Assembly (NCBI RefSeq): GCF_000382205.1
Contig: NZ_KB907786.1
Coordinates: 496,001 to 560,000 of the forward strand
DNA length: 64,000 bases
Source: Dyadobacter beijingensis DSM 21582
Lineage (GTDB): Bacteria; Bacteroidota; Bacteroidia; Cytophagales; Spirosomataceae
Direction of reading: 5' to 3'
Every line of letters starts with the position of its first letter. Position 1 is the stretch's first letter. Under the pieces are notes generated by a model. That model searched no databases. It was not told the DNA's origin and worked only from the letters and a program-made list of their open reading frames with translations. A program made the position numbers and the translations under genes. This document shows positions 45,574-54,385 of this stretch, piece after piece.

Positions 45574-46224
45574 ATGGCTAAATTCGTATTCCGAAATCAG
45601 AAGACCCCTGGCATTATGTACTACGAAATTGAAGACGAACTAGGCAACGTTTCCACTTTACAGCTCAAACAGCGCGTTGCGGAAGAGCAGATCGAACCGC
45701 CGAAAGAAGGCGAACTGGCGCCGTTGTTCTACCTCCGCAACGAGGAAGGGCTGCCCGTTACCTCGCTGACTGCCGCGGCATCCGACAATGAATCGCGCTC
45801 GGTCCTGGACCTCGTGCATTTCAAACCCCTTGTGCTCAGTTTCTATTGTAATTGCTGGGGCAGCTATGCGCCGAAGCACCTCGAAGCCCTGAAAGCACTC
45901 GCGCCGAAGGTGGACGCGCTGGGCGGTCAGCTGCTGATTTTGACGAACGAATCGCAGAAGGAGATCGGTCGGATCGCCAGAAAGCTGGAAACTGAGCTGC
46001 CGATTTACCATGATAAAAATTACAATGTAGCGCGCTCATACGGCGTGTTTTCGGAAACTTCGCCGATCTGGGACCGCATTGCCGGCATTTCCGACGAGGT
46101 TTTCACGCCTTCGCTGTTCGTGCTGGGCCGCGACCGCCGCATCGGATATGCATTTGTAGACGAAAATTTTGACAATGCGCCGGATGCGAAGACGATCCTG
46201 AAAGCGATTTACGACGGCCGCTAG
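45574..46224 (+). CDS. Redoxin-domain protein with atypical active site
   Basis: The protein has 216 residues and no signal peptide. The middle and C-terminal parts match AhpC/TSA-like thioredoxin folds: PLVLSFYCNCWGSYAPKHLEA, split by the active-site loop, then GGQLLILTNES and a late FVLGRDRRIGYAFVDENFDNAPD. In most relatives the loop reads GxWCPYC; here it is YCNCWGSYA, so the usual peroxidatic Cys position is lost and a C-x-C lies just before the Trp. Peroxidase or disulfide activity is therefore uncertain. Confidence 0.8.
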   Translation: MAKFVFRNQKTPGIMYYEIEDELGNVSTLQLKQRVAEEQIEPPKEGELAPLFYLRNEEGLPVTSLTAAASDNESRSVLDLVHFKPLVLSFYCNCWGSYAPKHLEALKALAPKVDALGGQLLILTNESQKEIGRIARKLETELPIYHDKNYNVARSYGVFSETSPIWDRIAGISDEVFTPSLFVLGRDRRIGYAFVDENFDNAPDAKTILKAIYDGR

Positions 46225-46249
46225 CCGATTTTACATACTTTGGCATTCC

Positions 46250-46304
46250 TACCGTGTCAGCCTGGCAACCATGCATTATCTTTGGTTTTGCCGCTGACAC
46301 GGTA
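46250..46304. other. Long imperfect hairpin upstream of the aminotransferase gene
   Basis: TACCGTGTCAGC (46250-46261) pairs perfectly with 46293-46304. Inside, GGCAA (46264-46268) pairs with TTGCC (46288-46292), leaving a loop of about 19 bases. It lies between two same-strand genes and may be a terminator of the redoxin gene or a leader structure. The T-tract after it is weak (ATTTGTTT). Confidence 0.6.
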
Positions 46305-46327
46305 TTTGTTTAACAGGATTTTGGGAT

Positions 46328-47488
46328 ATGTTATTGAAAAGCAGTTTGCGGTCCAAGCTCCCGAATGTGGGGACTACGATTTTTACCAAAATGTCGGCCC
46401 TGGCCGAGGAACACCAGGCGCTCAACCTGGCGCAGGGTTTCCCGGAATTCGACTGCGCACCGGCATTGCAGCGACTGGCCGACAAGTATGTGAAATCGGG
46501 CAAGAACCAGTATGCTCCCATGCCGGGCGCATTGCCGCTGCGGGAGGCCATTGCACGGAAAACTTTTGAAAGTTCCGCAAGGGATTACCATCCTGTTACT
46601 GAAATCACGATTACCAGCGGTGCCACGGAGGCATTGTTTGTGGCCATCAGCACGGTGGTGCATCCCGGCGACGAGGTGATTGTATTCGAGCCTGCATATG
46701 ACAGTTACGTACCTGCGATCGAGCTCAGTGGCGGTATTCCCGTGTTCGTCACCCTCGACCCGCAATACGAATCCATCGATTGGCAGGCTGTACGAGCCCG
46801 CGTGACGGAAAAAACCCGCGCGATCGTCATCAATACGCCGCATAATCCTACGGGAAAAGTCTGGACGGCCGCCGATTTGCAGCAACTGGCTGCATTGGCC
46901 GAGGAATCCGACCTGATCGTGATCAGCGACGAGGTGTATGAATACATCGTTTTCGACGGCCGCGAGCATATTTCGGCGGCGTCGCTGCCTTCGCTGGCCG
47001 GGCGCACATTTGTGTGTGGTTCATTTGGTAAGACATTTCATACGACCGGCTGGAAACTCGGTTTCTGCCTTGCGCCGGCGCATCTCACGGCGGAGTTCCG
47101 GAAAATACATCAGTTCCTCGTTTTCAGCGTGGTGACGCCCTTTCAGTTTGCCGTAGCAGAATACCTGTCCGAGCCGGAGCATTATCTGTCGCTTTCGGCA
47201 TTCTACGAGCGCAAGCGAGACCTGTTCAACGACGCTATTCAGGACATTGGTTTTACACTGAAACCTTCGGAAGGCAGCTTCTTCCAAAACGTTTCTTACG
47301 CACACCTTTCCGACGAAAAGGATACTACATTGGCCGAGCGGCTGACCCGGGAAATCGGCGTCGCGTCTATCCCGGTTTCTGCGTTTTATGCAGGGGAAAC
47401 CGACTACAAAACGTTGCGATTCTGCTTCGCAAAGCATGACAATACGCTGGAAAAAGCCGGCAAATTATTGAAACAAGCACGTTGGTAA
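46328..47488 (+). CDS. PLP-dependent aminotransferase, methionine/kynurenine type
   Basis: The protein has 386 residues with fold-type I aminotransferase features. The N-terminus LNLAQGFPEFDCAP and the block NTPHNPTGKVWT are typical of methionine aminotransferase YbdL and kynurenine aminotransferases. PLP lysine is in CGSFGKTFHTTGWKLGF at about residue 238, and Arg in LRFCFAK binds the carboxylate. It probably transaminates 2-keto-4-methylthiobutyrate to methionine in the salvage pathway. A hairpin precedes its start by about 25 bases. Confidence 0.9.
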   Translation: MLLKSSLRSKLPNVGTTIFTKMSALAEEHQALNLAQGFPEFDCAPALQRLADKYVKSGKNQYAPMPGALPLREAIARKTFESSARDYHPVTEITITSGATEALFVAISTVVHPGDEVIVFEPAYDSYVPAIELSGGIPVFVTLDPQYESIDWQAVRARVTEKTRAIVINTPHNPTGKVWTAADLQQLAALAEESDLIVISDEVYEYIVFDGREHISAASLPSLAGRTFVCGSFGKTFHTTGWKLGFCLAPAHLTAEFRKIHQFLVFSVVTPFQFAVAEYLSEPEHYLSLSAFYERKRDLFNDAIQDIGFTLKPSEGSFFQNVSYAHLSDEKDTTLAERLTREIGVASIPVSAFYAGETDYKTLRFCFAKHDNTLEKAGKLLKQARW

Positions 47489-47563
47489 AAAGAATTGGAG
47501 GGAGAGAAGGCGTTGCTCACTTTCGGAAAAAGTCGTATCCTAATCTGACAAATTTCGGAAGTT

Positions 47564-47998
47564 ATGAAAACGATACAATATCGCAAGTACGAGAATAACA
47601 CCCCGCTGCGGATTGCGGCGGAGCCGGAAGTGTTGTATGTTGCCCGCAAAACGGTGGATTTGTTTCCCATCGGCCGTTTTCAGGAACTATCGGGCAAGCT
47701 GTCTTTTACTCAAATCGAATGGGCTGATATTCTGCACATTAGTGACAGGACTTTGCAGCGGTATCTCAAAGAAGGTAAGCCATTTGAAGGGCTTTACGCG
47801 GAGCATTTATACCAGCTCGAAAACATGTGCGAGCTCGGCATGGAAGTGTTCGGAAGCGTGGCGGCGTTCGGGGAATGGCTGCGCAAGCCGCGCGAAGTAT
47901 TAGGGGAAACGCAGGATTTCACCACGTTGCGCTCGTTCTGGGGCGTGAAGCTGATCTGCAATGAGTTGGGTCGTATGGAGCACGGCGTGTACATATGA
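47564..47998 (+). CDS. Xre/MbcA/ParS-type antitoxin
   Basis: The protein has 144 residues. The N-terminal helix-turn-helix is diverged (FTQIEWADILHISDRTLQRYL), and the C-terminus matches the toxin-binding domain (EVFGSVAAFGEWLRKPREVL, ending in ELGRMEHGVYI). It is the antitoxin of RES-Xre toxin-antitoxin systems and normally represses its own operon. Its stop codon overlaps the start of the RES toxin gene by ATGA, but that toxin is truncated here, so the antitoxin is an orphan. Confidence 0.88.
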   Translation: MKTIQYRKYENNTPLRIAAEPEVLYVARKTVDLFPIGRFQELSGKLSFTQIEWADILHISDRTLQRYLKEGKPFEGLYAEHLYQLENMCELGMEVFGSVAAFGEWLRKPREVLGETQDFTTLRSFWGVKLICNELGRMEHGVYI

Positions 47999-48135
47999 TC
48001 GCCTACCGTCTTGCAGCCAGGGCATATATCGATGATTTTACGGGTAATGGGGCGAAGCTGTACGGCGGTCGCTGGAATCAAAACTCCTCTCCTGAATTCT
48101 CCTATTTTTTGAAAAGCAACGCCTTGATCGGCTGA
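47995..48135 (+). pseudogene. RES-domain toxin, truncated after about 30 residues
   Basis: ATG 47995 overlaps the antitoxin stop (ATGA). The first 30 or so residues match the RES family start: YRLAARAYIDDF, then GAKLYGGRWNQ, where the conserved Arg and Tyr of the NAD-binding site sit. After about 48085 similarity ends, and the frame runs into the opposite-strand end of the LolC-like gene, stopping at 48133-48135 after 46 residues. A full RES toxin is about 150 residues and degrades NAD+. Loss of the rest should abolish toxicity. The break is probably a deletion. Confidence 0.8.
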
Positions 48136-49370
48136 ATACGCGTGATGATCAGCGTCGGGATCAGCAGGATGAGCGCGGTGATGATGACGGTTACAATGTT
48201 TACTGTGATAAAAATAGCCCAGTCGAATACGATGGGTACGGTGTCCATGTAATAGTTGACTGGGTCAAGCGGGATGAGTTTGAACTGGTATTGCAGCCAG
48301 CAGAGCAGTAAGCCGCCTATATTGCCGATGATGAGGCCCTTGCGCACCATGTCCAGGCCCACCCGGAAAAAAATCATACGGATCTGCCCGTTGGGGCTTC
48401 CGAGCGTCTTCAGCAGACCGATGAGCGGCGTCCGTTCCATGATCATGACGAGCAGGATCGAAATCATATTGAAACAGGCCACGAAAAGGATCAATGTCAG
48501 GAACACGGCTGTGTTACGGTCGAGCAGGATGAGCCAGTCGAATATCTGGGGAAAAATGCTCGTCACTTTTTGCAAATAAAGCCCCGGTGGCAGCTCGCGG
48601 CGGAGCTGGTGCGTGACGTAGTCGAGGTCACGGAAATCTTTGAGATAAATTTCATAAGTACCTACCGAATCCGGGCCCCAGCCATTGAGCCGCTGCACGA
48701 GTCCTATGTCACCGATAATGAGGTTGTTATCGAATTCCTCCATTTCGGTTTCATATATTCCCGCCACCACGAGCTTGCGCGGGCGCGGCGGATTTTGCAG
48801 CGAATACATGATCACGTCGTCGCCGGTTTTCAGGCGCATTTGCGAGGCGATTTTCCGGCTGATCAGGATTTGCGATGAATACCCGTATTTGATCGACGAC
48901 GAGTCGTTGCGCTCGATCAGCTTGCCTTCTACGAGGCTTGGTTTGAAGGTATTCCAATCGTAATCTTTTCCTACTCCCTTTAAAATCACTCCTTTAATCT
49001 CGTCGGGCGTTTTCAGGATGCCCGATTTATGTGCTACCGCCTGCCAGCGGAGTACCTCGGGAATGGTCGGGAGCACTTCCGAAACGGCGTTCTTGATGGG
49101 TAATGGCCCTTCCTCGTAGGTATTGCCCTGCGAAAATGCATTTACATTGATATGCGCGCCGAAAAGGAATATTTTTTGCTGAATCGTCTGCTTGAAACCA
49201 AGCAGCACGGCGAATGCGATGATCCCCACGGCGATGCTGATCGCGATACTGGCCACGCCGATCCGTGAAACCGTCGCAGAGAATGACCCTGCTTCGTTAT
49301 GGCGAATGCGTTTGGCGATGAATGAGGGGAACTGCAAGAGGAATCTGTTCTTTAAATTAGTTGTTGACAA
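48102..49370 (-). CDS. ABC transporter permease, LolC/FtsX type
   Basis: The protein has 422 residues. An N-terminal membrane helix (VASIAISIAVGIIAFAVLLG), a large periplasmic domain (residues 60-260) and three C-terminal helices give the LolC/LolE layout. No ATG lies near the expected start, so TTG 49370 is used. With a LolD-type ATPase encoded elsewhere it would extract outer-membrane lipoproteins, or act as a MacB-like permease. Its 3' end overlaps the remnant of the RES toxin. It diverges from the NAD synthase gene. Confidence 0.87.
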   Translation of the reverse strand: MSTTNLKNRFLLQFPSFIAKRIRHNEAGSFSATVSRIGVASIAISIAVGIIAFAVLLGFKQTIQQKIFLFGAHINVNAFSQGNTYEEGPLPIKNAVSEVLPTIPEVLRWQAVAHKSGILKTPDEIKGVILKGVGKDYDWNTFKPSLVEGKLIERNDSSSIKYGYSSQILISRKIASQMRLKTGDDVIMYSLQNPPRPRKLVVAGIYETEMEEFDNNLIIGDIGLVQRLNGWGPDSVGTYEIYLKDFRDLDYVTHQLRRELPPGLYLQKVTSIFPQIFDWLILLDRNTAVFLTLILFVACFNMISILLVMIMERTPLIGLLKTLGSPNGQIRMIFFRVGLDMVRKGLIIGNIGGLLLCWLQYQFKLIPLDPVNYYMDTVPIVFDWAIFITVNIVTVIITALILLIPTLIITRIQPIKALLFKK

Positions 49371-49446
49371 AAATAGGAAAAAACCTTACCGGTTCTAAAA
49401 ACGCATTTTTTTATTAAGTTGCCTGCTTGAAAACATACTGCTATCC

Positions 49447-51507
49447 ATGCCATTGATCAAAGTTGCTTCCGGAGTTGTAAACCAGACACCCATGGCCTGG
49501 GAGGCCAATACCCGAAATATCGTCGACGCGATCCGCGCGGCCCGGAGCCAGGAAGTAAGCCTGCTATGCTTGCCGGAACTTTGCATTTCCGGGTATGGCT
49601 GCGACGATTATTTCTTCGCGCCCGACCTGGTGGAGCAGGCGCAGCGGTGTTTGCTGGAAATTGCGGAAGAAACTGCGGGGATGGTCGTGGCGGTGGGTTT
49701 GCCGCTGCGGCATAATGGCAGCCTGTACAACGCCGCCTGCCTGATTTCGAACAAACAGATCGCGGGTTTCTATTGCAAGCAAAACCTGGCCAACAATGGT
49801 ATTCACTATGAAGCGCGGTGGTTCAAGCCGTGGCAGCCGGGCGTGGTGGAGAGCATCGAGGTGAACCAGATGTTTTACCCGATCGGAGACGTGATTTTCG
49901 ATTTGGCTACCGGACCTATCCTGGGCGGCTCGCATGGCGTGAAGATCGCGTTTGAAATCTGTGAGGACGGCTGGGTAGCCAACCGTCCCGCACGCAGGCA
50001 TTACGAGCGTGGGGTCGACATTATCCTGAACCCCAGCGCGAGCCACTTCGCATTCAACAAGTTTATGGTCCGGGAGAAGCTCGTTGTGGATGCATCGCGC
50101 TCATTTTCTTGTAGTTATATTTATACCAATCTCCTGGGTAATGAAGCCGGCCGGGCCGTTTACGACGGTGACGCCATGATCGCTTCCAATGGTGATCTGC
50201 TGGCTTCGAGCCCGCGGTTCAGCTATGAGGATTTTGTGATCACCACGGCTGTTATCGACACGGAGTATACCCGCCTGAGCCAGGTGCAGAGCAAGATCGC
50301 GGCTCCGTCCAAAGAGCGCACATGGCGTGTACCAGCGCGGTTCGACTTCCCGGATATTGAACCGGTGCTGCCGCAAATACCCGAAATAGAGCCATTTGAA
50401 AAAGGCGGTGCATTGAAGGAAGAGGAATTCGCGCGGGCCGAATGCCTCGCATTGTTTGATTATTTGCGCAAGAGCCGTTCGAACGGCTTCACAGTTTCGC
50501 TCTCGGGCGGCGCCGACTCATGTGCGTGCACGGCGTTGTGCGGGCTCATGATACGGCTGGCCGATGAGAGCATTGGTATGGAGCGTTTCAAGCAGAAACT
50601 CGTTTACATCAAGGACATTCAGTCCGCTAAAACAGAGGAGGATTTGGCCAAAGTGCTGATCCACAATATTTACCAGGGTACGGAAAACAGCTCGGCAGAT
50701 ACGCTGGAATCGGCGCAATCGCTGGCTGAGTCCATTGGTTCTACGTTTTATAATGTGAATATCAATGGATTGGTTGAAACCTACAAAGGCTTGATTGAAG
50801 ACCAGATCGGGCGGAAATTGACCTGGGAACAGGATGATATCGCGTTGCAAAACATTCAGGCGCGCGTGCGTGCCCCGGGCGTGTGGTTGTTGACCAACCT
50901 GTCTAACCACCTTTTGCTCGCTACTTCCAACCGTTCGGAAGCCGCCGTTGGGTATGCTACGATGGATGGCGACACATCGGGCAGTATCAGCCCGCTGGCA
51001 GGCATCGACAAGCATTACCTGCGCCAATGGCTCCGCTGGCTTGAAACCGTGGGCTGTGAAGTGAAAGGCAAGCACATCCGCATTGAAGGTTTGAAAAAAG
51101 TAAACAGCCTGCAACCGACTGCCGAACTGCGCCCGCTGGCGCAAACGCAAACCGACGAAGCCGATCTGATGCCTTACGAGTTCCTGAACGACCTCGAAGG
51201 GCTGGCGATCCGCGATAAGAAGTCGCCGGTGGAATGCTACCGAAACCTGTATGTACGCTACAAAGGTGTTTATAACGTAGAGCAAATCCTCGGCTGGACC
51301 GAGCGTTTCTTCAAGCTTTGGAGCCGTAACCAATGGAAGCGTGAGCGCTACGCCCCGTCCTTCCACCTCGACGATCGCAATCTCGATCCCCGTTCCTGGT
51401 GCCGTTTCCCGATCCTTTCAGGCGGTTTTGAAAAGGAACTAGCTGAACTAAGGGCTTATGTAAATGGCGCCGCGGTACAGAACGGGCGGAAACGGATTGG
51501 GTTTTAA
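49447..51507 (+). CDS. nadE: Glutamine-dependent NAD+ synthetase
   Basis: The protein has 686 residues, the length of the two-domain enzyme. The nitrilase-type amidase domain has Glu44 (CLPELCISGYG), Lys111 (CKQNLANNGIHYE) and Cys172 (FEICEDGW). The synthetase domain begins with the ATP-binding loop VSLSGGADSCACTAL near residue 355. It makes NAD+ from deamido-NAD+ with glutamine as nitrogen source in the cytoplasm. It converges with the STN-domain gene, the stops being two bases apart. Confidence 0.95.
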   Translation: MPLIKVASGVVNQTPMAWEANTRNIVDAIRAARSQEVSLLCLPELCISGYGCDDYFFAPDLVEQAQRCLLEIAEETAGMVVAVGLPLRHNGSLYNAACLISNKQIAGFYCKQNLANNGIHYEARWFKPWQPGVVESIEVNQMFYPIGDVIFDLATGPILGGSHGVKIAFEICEDGWVANRPARRHYERGVDIILNPSASHFAFNKFMVREKLVVDASRSFSCSYIYTNLLGNEAGRAVYDGDAMIASNGDLLASSPRFSYEDFVITTAVIDTEYTRLSQVQSKIAAPSKERTWRVPARFDFPDIEPVLPQIPEIEPFEKGGALKEEEFARAECLALFDYLRKSRSNGFTVSLSGGADSCACTALCGLMIRLADESIGMERFKQKLVYIKDIQSAKTEEDLAKVLIHNIYQGTENSSADTLESAQSLAESIGSTFYNVNINGLVETYKGLIEDQIGRKLTWEQDDIALQNIQARVRAPGVWLLTNLSNHLLLATSNRSEAAVGYATMDGDTSGSISPLAGIDKHYLRQWLRWLETVGCEVKGKHIRIEGLKKVNSLQPTAELRPLAQTQTDEADLMPYEFLNDLEGLAIRDKKSPVECYRNLYVRYKGVYNVEQILGWTERFFKLWSRNQWKRERYAPSFHLDDRNLDPRSWCRFPILSGGFEKELAELRAYVNGAAVQNGRKRIGF

Positions 51508-51509
51508 CC

Positions 51510-53327
51510 TTATATTTTATTCAAAAACCGGATCCCGGCCTGGAACCCGATCCAGCCGTAGGCCCGGGTGGAGCCGTCGGGTTTTTCGCCCAGCCAGATC
51601 GGCGAGAGGCCCTTTCTTCCTTCGGGATTGATCAGGCCGGAGTGTTCGGCGAAAAAGGTGTTGAGTGACGGGCCGGCGAACAGGGCGAAGCGGGAGCCGA
51701 ACTTCTTCTCAATTCCCAATGCGAATTTGACGATGCCCTGGTGGATACCGTCGGCATTTTGGTTGTCCAGGAACACGACGCTGCCGGTGAGATCGGCGTT
51801 GGTGCTCCAACCTTTGCCGAGGTTTTGGGCCGTTCCGAAGCCGTAGCCAATGGTGATAAGCGGCTTATCCTTCGCGAGGCCATTGAAGCCGAGGTTGAAG
51901 ATGTTGTAAAACCAATGCACGCCCGTTTTAAAAGCCGTATTGAAATAATTGAACTCGTCGGTCGAGAACTCGTAGCGCCTGTAACCATTGCTGTGCACCC
52001 AGCTGAATAGCCCGAAAGGGACGGTAGCCGTGGAGTCGGAGTAGTTGACGAAGCCTATCTGGTGCCCTTTCTTAACGGTATGCGCGTAATTGTAGCCGGC
52101 TGAAAACTGGTAGCCGTTTAATTCCCCCACCACGACATTACCGACGCCTGCCACCTGGAATCCCCTGAAATTACGGCCGGTATAGTTGAGTAAATGCGTT
52201 CCCTGGAAGCCCGTGAAGTTACCCAGCGTCATATTCAGGACATTGGCATACTGAAAACCCGTTACATTGTTGCCCACCACATTGCTCACGCCGGCGAGCT
52301 GGAAACCCGTCACATTCCCGCGTACGACGTTGATCAGACTGCCGACCTCAAATTTGGATACGCCCAGCGAGTATCCCGCAATGAGGTTAATCGAGTACTC
52401 ATTGACAATGTTACCGCTTAGCTCATGATTCGTACCCAAAAATGGCAGTACGGATGCCTGAAACGGGGCATAGAGCGTGTCTTCGATGTTGCGGGTATGC
52501 ACCGCCTGCTTAGCCGACGCGAACGCGCTCACGAATTTGTTTTGAACCACGCGGGCTTTTTTTCGCAGGTTCTCATAGTCGGTCCAGGAAAGGCTGCGGG
52601 AACCGGTGGTACTGTCGAGGAACATCGTATCGCGCGGCAGATCCACTTTCGCTAATTCAAACTGTGGAATGGCGACTTTCGTATGCAGCGAATCCACCTG
52701 TACGGGCGTGTGTGTGGCGACTTTCCCGGCAATCGGTTTTAAGGTGTCGGGGTTGAGTGAAATCTGTAAATAGGTGTCTTTGCGCGTCGGAATGGGAATG
52801 GATTTGCCGATATAATCTTCCTTCCGCACTTCCAGCCTTAACCTGGGATGCGTCGCCGGAAGGCGGATTTTGTAATAACCGTATTGATTACTGACGGCCG
52901 AAGCCAGCGTTACCGACTCGAAAATACTGGCATTGGCCAGTTTTTTGCCGGTTTTGTTATCGATAATGTAGCCGTTCAGGTCGAAGTTTTCAGGTTCTTC
53001 GGGCTTGTCCACAGCCGTACTTTTTTGCAGGATAATGTATTTGCGGCGCTCTTTGAATGTGACTTTGTCTTTAAAAATGGCCGTCAGTATCTCGCGAATG
53101 CTCAGGTTTACGGCCTGAATGGACACCCGGCTTTTGATATCGATCATGTCCGGGCTGTACGAAAAGCTGAACCCGCCGAGATCGCCGATTTTTTGGAGCG
53201 TCTCGTCGAGCGGCTGGTTCGTTACTTTCAGTGTAATGCGCTTTTCCAGCAGTTCCTGCCCCATGGAATGGCCGGGGAGCAGGCAAATGCAGATACACCA
53301 GCATGCAAGTCTGTAAAGTAGTTTCAA
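51510..53327 (-). CDS. STN-domain outer-membrane protein with 16-residue surface repeats
   Basis: The protein has 605 residues with a signal peptide ending near residue 23. Residues 28-100 are a Secretin/TonB short N-terminal domain (QPLDETLQKIGDLGGFSFSY). Residues 115-190 are a carboxypeptidase-regulatory-like domain. From about 325 to 430 the motif G-F/Y/H-Q recurs at 341, 357, 373, 389, 405 and 421, exactly 16 residues apart, resembling LA_2272-type surface repeats. The last 160 residues look like beta strands of a barrel. It is not a SusC/TonB receptor. It follows fecR by 21 bases and is probably in the sigma/FecR operon. Confidence 0.8.
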   Translation of the reverse strand: MKLLYRLACWCICICLLPGHSMGQELLEKRITLKVTNQPLDETLQKIGDLGGFSFSYSPDMIDIKSRVSIQAVNLSIREILTAIFKDKVTFKERRKYIILQKSTAVDKPEEPENFDLNGYIIDNKTGKKLANASIFESVTLASAVSNQYGYYKIRLPATHPRLRLEVRKEDYIGKSIPIPTRKDTYLQISLNPDTLKPIAGKVATHTPVQVDSLHTKVAIPQFELAKVDLPRDTMFLDSTTGSRSLSWTDYENLRKKARVVQNKFVSAFASAKQAVHTRNIEDTLYAPFQASVLPFLGTNHELSGNIVNEYSINLIAGYSLGVSKFEVGSLINVVRGNVTGFQLAGVSNVVGNNVTGFQYANVLNMTLGNFTGFQGTHLLNYTGRNFRGFQVAGVGNVVVGELNGYQFSAGYNYAHTVKKGHQIGFVNYSDSTATVPFGLFSWVHSNGYRRYEFSTDEFNYFNTAFKTGVHWFYNIFNLGFNGLAKDKPLITIGYGFGTAQNLGKGWSTNADLTGSVVFLDNQNADGIHQGIVKFALGIEKKFGSRFALFAGPSLNTFFAEHSGLINPEGRKGLSPIWLGEKPDGSTRAYGWIGFQAGIRFLNKI

Positions 53328-53348
53328 AGCAGGATAACTTCAAGTTGT

Positions 53349-54383
53349 TTACTGGCAACCGTTTCCATCGAGCCAATACACTTTTCCTTCCTTGCGCAGG
53401 TTCAGGTCGAGCGTTTCGGCGATCACGGACAGCGTGGCGTCTACCGGTTCTTTTTCAAATCGGATCGTGAGCCTGCATTGCGCGATCTTGTCGTTGGAAA
53501 GCCGCACGTCCACGTGGTAGCCGTCGCGGATGGAGCTCACGACGTCTTGCAGATCGGCCGCGTTGAATTCATAAATCTGCGTGCGGTAACCCATCATATT
53601 GATATTCGCTTGCAGGCTGCGTATCGAGTCTTTCAGTACTTCCGCACTCTGCCCTTTGACCAGTTCCACACGGTGCGCATCTTTGCTCACACGTACTTTT
53701 CCGGTTGCAACATCCACACGTACAGGTGCTTCGTTATATGCTTTTACATTGAATGACGTGCCGAGTACGCGGATTTCCGTTCCATTGGCCTGGATCACAA
53801 ACGGGTGGGCGGCATCCGGTTTCACATCGAAAAACGCCTCTCCCTGCAAGGAAACCGTGCGCAGGTCGCCATTGAAGTTTTCAGGGTAGGTCAATGTCGA
53901 ATTGTAATTGAGAAATACCTTCGTGCCGTCGGGTAAAAGCTGTTCGGTGGTATTGTCGGTCGTCGCTACCTGACGCGATTCGGGCTTCTTCTCCGACATT
54001 AAGAAGAACCATCCGAATGCGGTCACGAGAATGGCGATCATCGCGGCCGCCCAAACGGTTACCGGCAACCGCCGCTGCCGCACCCCGGGCCGGAACTCGA
54101 TCGTTTTGGTCTCCCGGACAACTTCTTCCGGTAAGATTGCCGGAGCCTTATTCTCCGACATTTTACCCTTCATTTTCTTCCAGGCTGCGTCCGTATCGAC
54201 GGTCGTCCGGGACTTCTGCATAGACGCCGTGTGGTCCCAGATCAGCCGGTATGCCGCCAGTTCGCGGGCATTCGCTTCCGAGGCTGCGAGCCATGTTTCT
54301 ACTTCATCTCTTTCGGACTCCGAAGCTGTATCGGCCAGGTAACGTGCCAACAGCTCCTCCGATATGTTTGCATGAGAATTCAT
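53349..54383 (-). CDS. FecR-family anti-sigma factor
   Basis: The protein has 344 residues. A cytoplasmic helical sigma-binding region (residues 1-85, LLARYLADTASESERDEV) is followed by a membrane helix (about 108-128, VWAAAMIAILVTAFGWFF). The periplasmic FecR domain (LPDGTKVFLNYNSTLTYPE) and DUF4974 C-terminal domain follow. It holds the sigma factor encoded two bases upstream inactive until an outer-membrane signal arrives. Here the expected outer-membrane partner is the STN repeat protein rather than a TonB receptor. Confidence 0.93.
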   Translation of the reverse strand: MNSHANISEELLARYLADTASESERDEVETWLAASEANARELAAYRLIWDHTASMQKSRTTVDTDAAWKKMKGKMSENKAPAILPEEVVRETKTIEFRPGVRQRRLPVTVWAAAMIAILVTAFGWFFLMSEKKPESRQVATTDNTTEQLLPDGTKVFLNYNSTLTYPENFNGDLRTVSLQGEAFFDVKPDAAHPFVIQANGTEIRVLGTSFNVKAYNEAPVRVDVATGKVRVSKDAHRVELVKGQSAEVLKDSIRSLQANINMMGYRTQIYEFNAADLQDVVSSIRDGYHVDVRLSNDKIAQCRLTIRFEKEPVDATLSVIAETLDLNLRKEGKVYWLDGNGCQ

Positions 54384-54385
54384 GT

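Noticed and set aside
46250..46304. SAM riboswitch before the methionine aminotransferase
   Set aside because: The sequence has only a simple nested hairpin and none of the conserved SAM-I or SAM-II core bases.
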